A stretch of DNA of 64,000 bases, from NCBI GenBank assembly GCA_007922305.1, contig ML677335.1, positions 23,836,867-23,900,866 of the forward strand, in the 5' to 3' direction. Below the pieces are notes generated by a model. The model worked only from the letters and a program-made list of their open reading frames with translations. It was not told the DNA's origin and did no database searches. The position numbers and the translations under genes were made by a program. Position 1 is the stretch's first letter. Each line of letters begins with the position of its first letter. The stretch comes from Dermatemys mawii. Its lineage: Eukaryota; Chordata; Testudines; Dermatemydidae. Shown here piece after piece: positions 58,225 through 64,000 of this stretch.

Positions 58225-60612
58225 GTAAGAAATGGGAGAACCAATTCATTTTCTACTATACTTCCCTTTCTCCAGATCCACAATGGTCAGTATCATTGTG
58301 ATCCAGGATTTCTCCAGCTAGGATAAATCTCAGATGGGCTGGGAAGAAGACAGAAACAGCATAAAGTCTCTTTTTTTCCTCTTCACTCTTTTTTAATTTC
58401 TTTTTACTCATCATTGTCCTCTGTCATCCCCTCCAGTTTGAAAGCAGTCTGAAGCCAGGGTGATGCTACTGTGCCTCAGTGAAGTCCCATGGAGAAAGCT
58501 AGCCACTATAATTAAACCCTTTATGGATCAATTAAACAGGAGTATTACTGGTCAAGAATATGTGGAGGAGGAAGAAGGAGAAGGAATTGCAGACCATCTG
58601 CTCCTTTGAATGCTTTAATTGCTGCTTCTTGTGAAATGCAACTGACTCTGCTTCTCTAGCTGCCTAGACTTTCACCATGTCCCTTTCTTCCCCTCCTCCA
58701 TCCTTCCTTGGATGTGTGCAGGATTTACTGTATCAGATTTTATTACACTGAGTGATTGGGACTTCCCTGAAGGCACTGTGGATTTTGTGACAGGATTGGA
58801 AAGATGCTAATGAATTCAGCTAAGTAAAGAGAAGAAAGTGTATGAGGTTGGGAGAGCTGAATTTCCATTATGAGTGTCTGTATAATCATCACTCTGGAGT
58901 TCCTGTGAAATGCAGGGCTATAGGAGGACAAGAACGTACTGTTAAAGGGAAATGTAGAATTACAAAAGGCAGTGGAATTTCCATTTTGATAGGTTTGAAA
59001 TCTGAGATGGGCTTATTCAACTTAAACTTCAAAATTCATCATTGGCATGACAAGCTGTACATGGGTGGACAAGCTCCACAAATGTAGATGAGCCATGCTT
59101 AGCAAAGAGAAGGAGAGTCACAAGAATTTCCCATCCCAGCTGTATCATTGCCAGAGCTGTCCCTGGAGTGTACCATACCCACTAGCAAAGCTTTCTCCAG
59201 AATGCAAACTCATCTTCATTATCATCAGATCCCTTCCTGATGAAATCAGCATTTACCTGTAGGAGTTGAGCAGTTTGTTGCTGATCGAATTGTAAGCTTT
59301 TTTTGTTTAAAAAAAGAGATGATAGAACCCACTTGCCTCCTTGAGCATGACAAGAATAAACTAGGCCTTTTGCAATTTTCTTCAGCCTAGTATTTGTCTT
59401 CAGTAAACTCAGGCTGTGTGAGTATAGTACGAGTATTGTGGTCATCTCTTAGATATTTTAGATCTAAGTGTCTATTCTTTATAGGTGTGAAGGAATGGGG
59501 AAGAGGCTTTTAAGACACAGTGGCTCTTCTCTCTGAGGTGGGATGTGAAGAGAGATGATGATTTCAAAACCCTGTCAGCTATTGCTGTTCACCAGTTCAC
59601 AAAGTGGTGTCTATCATTAGTGAATATTTCTGTCTTGCCCTCACGAACTCTGGCAAGCAGTCCAGAAGGAAAGAGGACACCTTATCCAAGGCACATATAA
59701 GTGAGAGGAGGAAAAGATATTTGGCATAAGCATGAGGATGAAAGGATAGTCCAGAAGAAACAGCAAGTGGAAACCAAGCCTTTCTGCTTGTTACAATGTA
59801 AGGGAACCTGTGATGCAGTATACAAACTCTGCCTTAGCATGGAAGGGGTTAAGAATCTGCTTTGGGCTGGAGGGACCCTGCCTCACCACACCTGCACATT
59901 GTGTCAGGACTGGAGGAAGAGTTAAAAAGAGGGAACTCCACTCAGACCGGGCAGGCCTGGAGAGAGCACTGACAGCTGCAGGGCCCTGCCCTCACAGAAA
60001 GAGGATGCAGAACCCCTGAGTTGAAGGGGAAAAGAACTGAAGCTTGCACTGGAGCCCAGGGAACTCTGAAGGGGACACTGACATTCCCAGGCCCCTCTCC
60101 TGGAGGGAGCTGCCTGCAGGTTTTTCTGTGCCTTTCTTTTGTTTAACCCCATTTGCTGACTACGAGCTGTTTGGTGGCATCACTGGGGACACAGAGAGAG
60201 AATGGGAGGCCCCAGCCTGAAGGTGAGCACTGCTGAAAAGACACCCCGCAGCGCCTGCTGGGGTGAGGAAGGAATAATTTGACACGTCCATGCTCTTTCC
60301 ACATAGCCCGAAGGGGGCACCCTGCCACAGACCCCCACACTTACCACCTAGAATTAGTTATGACCATATTTAGGTCAGGGGAAAGGCTGGTATAAACCTT
60401 AGGAACATCCATTTACAGATATCCATTCCCTTACCACTCCTGCCCTGCTCTCCCTCTCCCTCCACTGTTCATTTCCCCCAGCCCCTTCCCCTCCTATCTT
60501 TTCCCCAAAATTGTTTGCCTCCTTTTTTCTGTGTATTAGGCTGCAGCATTTCTCAGAGGTGGCGTCTGTGTTTATATGGTAACACTGGGGCTTTTTTTCC
60601 ACCTCAACCTAG
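58225..60612 (+). other. CDH23: CDH23 intron between exons D and E
   Basis: This is a 2,388-bp intron, phase 0, with GTAAGA donor and AACCTAG acceptor. It includes the dispersed-repeat candidate at 59795-60335. I see nothing I can name in 58230-59790. Confidence 0.88.
59795..60335. repeat. Dispersed LTR-like repeat, tentative
   Basis: Phrases such as GGCTGGAGGGACCCTGCCTC, GTGAGGAAGGAATAATTTGA and GGCACCCTGCCACAG seem to belong to a turtle repeat of LTR type that I half remember. Ends, target duplication and orientation are not visible, so both the call and the borders are uncertain. No coding region stands out. Confidence 0.35.
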
Positions 60613-60718
60613 GCAGTTGATGAAGATTCCTCTCCAAATAACCAGATCACTTACAGCATCATGCAAGCTTCAGCCTTCCGAAGTTCATTTGACATTAATG
60701 TCTCTGAAGGTTATGGAG
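60613..60718 (+). CDS. CDH23: CDH23 exon E: DxD motif region of EC6
   Basis: This 106-nt exon lies between CAACCTAG and GTGAGC. It enters in phase 0 and leaves in phase 1. The product is AVDEDSSPNNQITYSIMQ, then ASAFRSSFDINVSEGYG, with the first base of a V codon at its end. DED is the DxD calcium motif of EC6. Mammals have T where V stands here, as I recall (ATDED against AVDED). NVS is a possible N-glycosylation site. The piece continues VVRLR of exon D and leads into VISVTRPLDYE of exon F without gap. Confidence 0.93.
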
Positions 60719-61590
60719 GTGAGCACTGTTGGGGCACTGGTAGGATGCTCCATGAGTGGAGGAGCAAGGGGCTGCGTGGCACTCACGTGGGAGTGGTGGC
60801 TTGGTTACATACGTTACACTTCTGCTTGGGCATGGGCTAGGGCCTGCAGCATTGGTGGTGTGTGGATCTGCCATTCGGTGCTATTCTTCCAACTCCTGGT
60901 ATCAGGAGAAGAATCAACCAAGATTTTCAAAAGTGACTAATGATTTTGAGTGCTTCAGGTGTTGGGTTCCCAACTTGCGCCACTTTATTGGGGGCTGATT
61001 TTTCAGGAAAGTTTGGGTTCCTGCCTCCCCCAAAAGGTGCACATCAGGCCCTTTTAAGGTGTCTCAATTTTGGCATTCACAATTGAGACCTCCGCCCAGC
61101 GTCTGTTACTTTTGAAAATCTTGGCCTAAATCCAGGCAATTCTGCTAAGAAATGCAATTGCTTTACTGGGAGGGATGGGAGCTGGTGCTCACCCTGAAGA
61201 GTGGCTGGATATAACTCCACTGCGTGACTGAGGCTGACTCAGAGTAAATGCTTCTGTGGGTCACTAAGGGTGCATCGACCTTGGAAAAAATCGTGATTAT
61301 CAGCACTGGAGCAACTGCACCAGTGCTAGCCACGGTGGGCTCTCTCATAAGCACAGTGAGCAGCTGCTGCCTGTGGTAGCACATGTGCAGTTATATCAGT
61401 GAGGAATAAAAACTCAGATTTTCCTAGAATAGATCAGATCTGAATGGGTTGCTCCAGGAGTGTACCAGACAGATTTGTTCTGCCGCTGTTCAGTGCGTGC
61501 ATGTGTATGTTCGTGTGCTCGGGTCTGTGTGTTAGCTGTTAAGTGAGCTAGTACCAGCTGTATTTACTCCAATGCTTTATGCCATTTCAG
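60719..61590 (+). other. CDH23: CDH23 intron between exons E and F
   Basis: This is an 872-bp intron, phase 1, with GTGAGC donor and GCCATTTCAG acceptor. It contains the foldback element at 60918-61126. The segment 61250-61395 may be a further MITE remnant; the rest is unremarkable. Confidence 0.88.
60918..61126. mobile_element. Foldback element with 17-bp exact inverted ends
   Basis: CCAAGATTTTCAAAAGT at the left is exactly inverted as ACTTTTGAAAATCTTGG at the right. Towards the centre, GGGCTGATTTTTCAGGAAAG and AGGCCCTTTTAAGGTGTCTC are parts of a common turtle palindromic repeat as I remember it. About 209 bp, no coding. Confidence 0.7.
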
Positions 61591-61718
61591 TGATAAGTGT
61601 GACTCGTCCTCTGGATTATGAGCAGGTGTCCAGTGGAGTTATTTATCTGACTGTGATGGCCAAGGATGCTGGTGTCCCATCACTTAACAGCACTGTTCCC
61701 ATCACCATAGAGGTGTTT
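61591..61718 (+). CDS. CDH23: CDH23 exon F: second half of EC6
   Basis: This 128-nt exon lies between GCCATTTCAG and GTAAGT. Two bases complete the split V codon, and the exon leaves in phase 0. The product is VISVTRPLDYEQVSSGVIY, then LTVMAKDAGVPSLNS and TVPITIEVF. LDYE takes the LDRE place and AKDAG the DxG-type calcium motif of EC6. NST is a possible N-glycosylation site. The exon stops just where the EC6-EC7 linker (DENDN in mammals, by memory) should begin, so that linker is in the next exon, beyond 64000. It is the last coding exon in the window. Confidence 0.94.
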
Positions 61719-61894
61719 GTAAGTACCAGCCATGCCTGCCATTTGCACTCTTCCCCTTCGCACTCTTCCTCTTCCCACAAAGGCCTACCTCAAGCAGGAA
61801 ATTCTCATCATGGCATACTAAGGGCTAGTAGCACGGGCACTGCCAGATGAGTATGTCCGCATGCATGATGTCAGCGCCCCAGCATTTATTAAGG

Positions 61895-62530
61895 AGACTT
61901 ACTCCTGAGGCCGTTCTGCACCAAAAATCCTCCCCCGCCCCCCCCCCCCCCAAAAAAAAACCAAACCAAAAAAACCATAAACCAAATTCTGTGCACAATA
62001 TTTTTAAATTCTGCAAAAAATCTCCAAATGTTATTTGTCAGATAAATGTGGAGGTTCCAGCATAGCGCTGGGCAGCACAGGCCACTGGCTGCACAGAGGT
62101 GGGAGAACACTGGGCAGCTCCCCACTGGGATATGGACTCAGTGATAAGGCCTGACAGAGCAAAGACCAGAGCTGCCCCAGAAACTCCCCAGGGCCCTGTC
62201 CCTCCATGCCAGACTCACCAAGTGCGGGCAGGCAGGATCAGCAAGGCAGGATCCAAGTGTGGAGGGGCTTAATGTGGGGAGATCCAAGTGTGGTTGAGAA
62301 GGCTCTGTGTGGGGCAATCTGGGTGCAGGCAGCTCAGTGGGAGATCTGGGTGCAGGGGGGATCTGTATGCATGGGAGTTTGTGGGTGCAATACTAATGGG
62401 ACTCTGCAGGGGTGTCCAGGTGAAGGTGGTTGGGGCTGAGTGAGAGACGGGGGCGGGGGACATGTCTGGGTGTGGGGGGGATAGAGCTTGGCAGGGAGGT
62501 CTTGATGTGTGGGACTCAGGAGTCTTGTCT
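61895..62530 (+). mobile_element. Dispersed repeat with G-rich tandem interior
   Basis: It opens GACTTACTCCTGAGGCCGTT with CTGCACCAAAAATCC, followed by a 14-base C-run, an A-run, and AAATTCTGTGCACAATATTT. I know this opening as a frequent turtle repeat. From about 62230 the sequence is made of degenerate units of the type GATCCAAGTGTGGGG or GATCTGGGTGCAGG. Class and right border are uncertain. Confidence 0.5.
61937..61960 (+). repeat. Poly-C followed by poly-A run
   Basis: A run of about 14 C is followed directly by 9 A. It is prone to slippage and sequencing error. Confidence 0.85.
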
Positions 62531-62934
62531 TGCAGTTTCCTGTTGTAAACACCAGATCTTGCCTTTGCATCATAGAACAAGATCACCCAGCACTGTGGGT
62601 ATATACGTAATATATCATGTACATCCAATACAATATATATGGTCTTCTCTCCATTATTTTGAAATTCCCTCTTAATAGCAACTTAAAGAAATAGCATTCC
62701 TTTCCCTCTCAAATGTGGGTTTTTTTAAAAAATAAAACCCACCTTACCCCATCCTTTGTATACCTAATTGAGAAGTAGCCTTGTCTGAGCACTGCATCAT
62801 CAGCAATGTTAGCAGGTACATGCACATCTCAGGAATAATTTTTGTTCATGATCTTCTCTTGCAGAGCTAGCTGAAGCAGCTCATAAACTGATTTTAGTGT
62901 GAGCTGCAAGCAGAGTGAAATTAAATTAGTAATT

Positions 62935-63040
62935 TAGGACTGGATTTAAAAAGTGCCTAAGGGAATTAGGAACCCAATTCATTGAAAGTTAGAGCGCATA
63001 ACTCCCTTAGATGCTTTGCAAACCCAACCTTAGGGGCCTA
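62935..63040. repeat. Worn palindromic repeat
   Basis: AAAAGTGCCTAAGGGAATTA on the left pairs loosely with the inverted CATAACTCCCTTAGATGCTTT on the right, with AATTCATTGAAAGTTAG in the centre. It fits a turtle foldback repeat type. Confidence 0.4.
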
Positions 63041-64000
63041 CAAAGTACTGCCCAATACATTATAGTAGTTTTGAGGAGAGAATTGAAATCTGGTGGCTAA
63101 ATAAACTCAGGCTGTCTCTAACATTTGCTATGTTTGAGCGACAGAGTGTGATTCAGTGGAGAGACCTAATTGCTCTCTGAGGTCTCATAGAAACAGAACT
63201 CAATCATCAGGACCCCATTCACATGTTCTCCTCTCCTCTCACTGCATTGAAGCCATTGGAACCCAGACATGTAAATCTAATTGTAAAGGGCTTGAGCTTA
63301 CAGCAGGGTGAGAAACGCAATGGGAGGGTGGTTAGGGGTGCAAGGATAATACTTAGCAGTTATAAAGTGCTTTCTGTCTTTAAACAGCAGACCAACAAGA
63401 ATTATTATATATATTCTACCAAAAAGAGAAACTAAAAGTTTAAGTAAATTTGCTCAAGTGTACAGAAAGAGTCTGTGATCATTCAGAGTTAGACCATAAT
63501 TCCTGCTCGGAGTCTGTTCTCAGCCCACTAGACACCTGGTGTAACCTCTATAGGTAATGTATATTCAGCACCTGATGGTGATTGCTTTGGGAATCTAACT
63601 ACTCTTAATGGAAACTGATAGGTCTCCCCAAGATGTTATCAGCTCAGCATCCTGGATCTTACTGTGACTCTCTTAACTACTCATGCTGTGGGCACTTGGT
63701 ATTACAGAGGAACAGAAGGTGTACGTTCAGCAAAGTGTAGTATAGATGTACTCACCTGATATGGAATTGGTACTGGTAATACCCCAGGAGCTGGCTGGTA
63801 AGAGTGATGTCTTCCTTTTCTCCTTCTTAATGCCAACTAACCTGATGGGAAGCCTTGGGAGATTCCTCCACTGAGTTGTTTGCAAAGCAGTGGAACACAG
63901 GGATCAGAATGGGCTGAAGAGAGCAGATGCCTGACAGGAGAGTGACTTCATTCATTTCCATCTTTGCAAAGCTCAAGAGGATTAATAAAGGCTCTTTTCC

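Larger units (their letters stand above)
61719..64000 (+). other. CDH23: CDH23 intron after exon F (3' part outside window)
   Basis: No further cadherin exon is visible; in particular no DxNDN-encoding exon occurs before 64000. The stretch contains the repeat at 61895-62530 and a worn palindromic repeat at 62935-63040. I see nothing I can name in 62540-62930 or 63050-64000. Confidence 0.82.

Noticed and set aside
61250..61395. Possible MITE in the intron between exons E and F
   Set aside because: AAGGGTGCATCGACC and inner GCACTGGAGCAACTGCACCAGTGC suggest a hairpin, but no matching ends could be fixed.
1..64000. CRISPR arrays, tRNA genes, rRNA genes, operons or a prokaryotic defence system
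   Set aside because: The DNA shows spliced vertebrate exons and eukaryotic transposons throughout; no regularly spaced direct repeats, cloverleaf genes or compact gene runs were found.

Overview
The window reads as vertebrate nuclear DNA, most likely reptilian and probably turtle. The only host gene I can support is an internal part of CDH23 (cadherin-23, otocadherin) on the + strand. Six coding exons add up to 846 nt, or 282 codons. They cover the second half of extracellular cadherin repeat EC4, all of EC5 and nearly all of EC6. All six have AG/GT borders, and the reading phase is kept across every intron (exit phases 0, 0, 2, 0, 1, 0). The gene enters from the left and leaves to the right; start codon, transmembrane segment and stop codon lie outside. 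The family call is from recognition of the protein sequence. The organism call rests on the repeat landscape as I remember it and is weaker.

Layout: 1-13027 is intron upstream of the first visible exon. Exon A (13028-13177) and exon B (15469-15627) are separated by 2.3 kb. A very large intron of about 40.7 kb follows (15628-56349). Exons C (56350-56414), D (57987-58224), E (60613-60718) and F (61591-61718) are closely spaced. The rest, to 64000, is the next intron; the exon that should open with the EC6-EC7 calcium linker is not in the window.

Nearly everything else is transposon-derived. I could define several elements by their own ends: hAT-like elements with inverted termini and 8-bp target duplications (12236-12443, 21413-21652, 32226-32910, and others); a probable solo LTR with a perfect 5-bp duplication (40177-40960); a Tc1/mariner-type MITE with a perfect 19-bp inverted repeat (51225-51700); Harbinger-type MITEs (48454-48753 and relatives); and a long decayed Harbinger-type element that still carries a broken Myb/SANT-like gene (35463 to about 38100). 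CR1 LINE pieces, MIR-like SINE pieces, another LTR-class element with a nested hAT, foldback elements and microsatellites fill much of the rest.

I found no operon, CRISPR array, tRNA, rRNA or protein-coding system nested in the introns. No previously undescribed biological system is evident. The points most worth a second look are the broken Myb/SANT gene, the cluster of related hAT elements in one intron (one of them apparently a foldback), the nested insertions that give relative ages, and a few unique intronic stretches that may be conserved non-coding elements.
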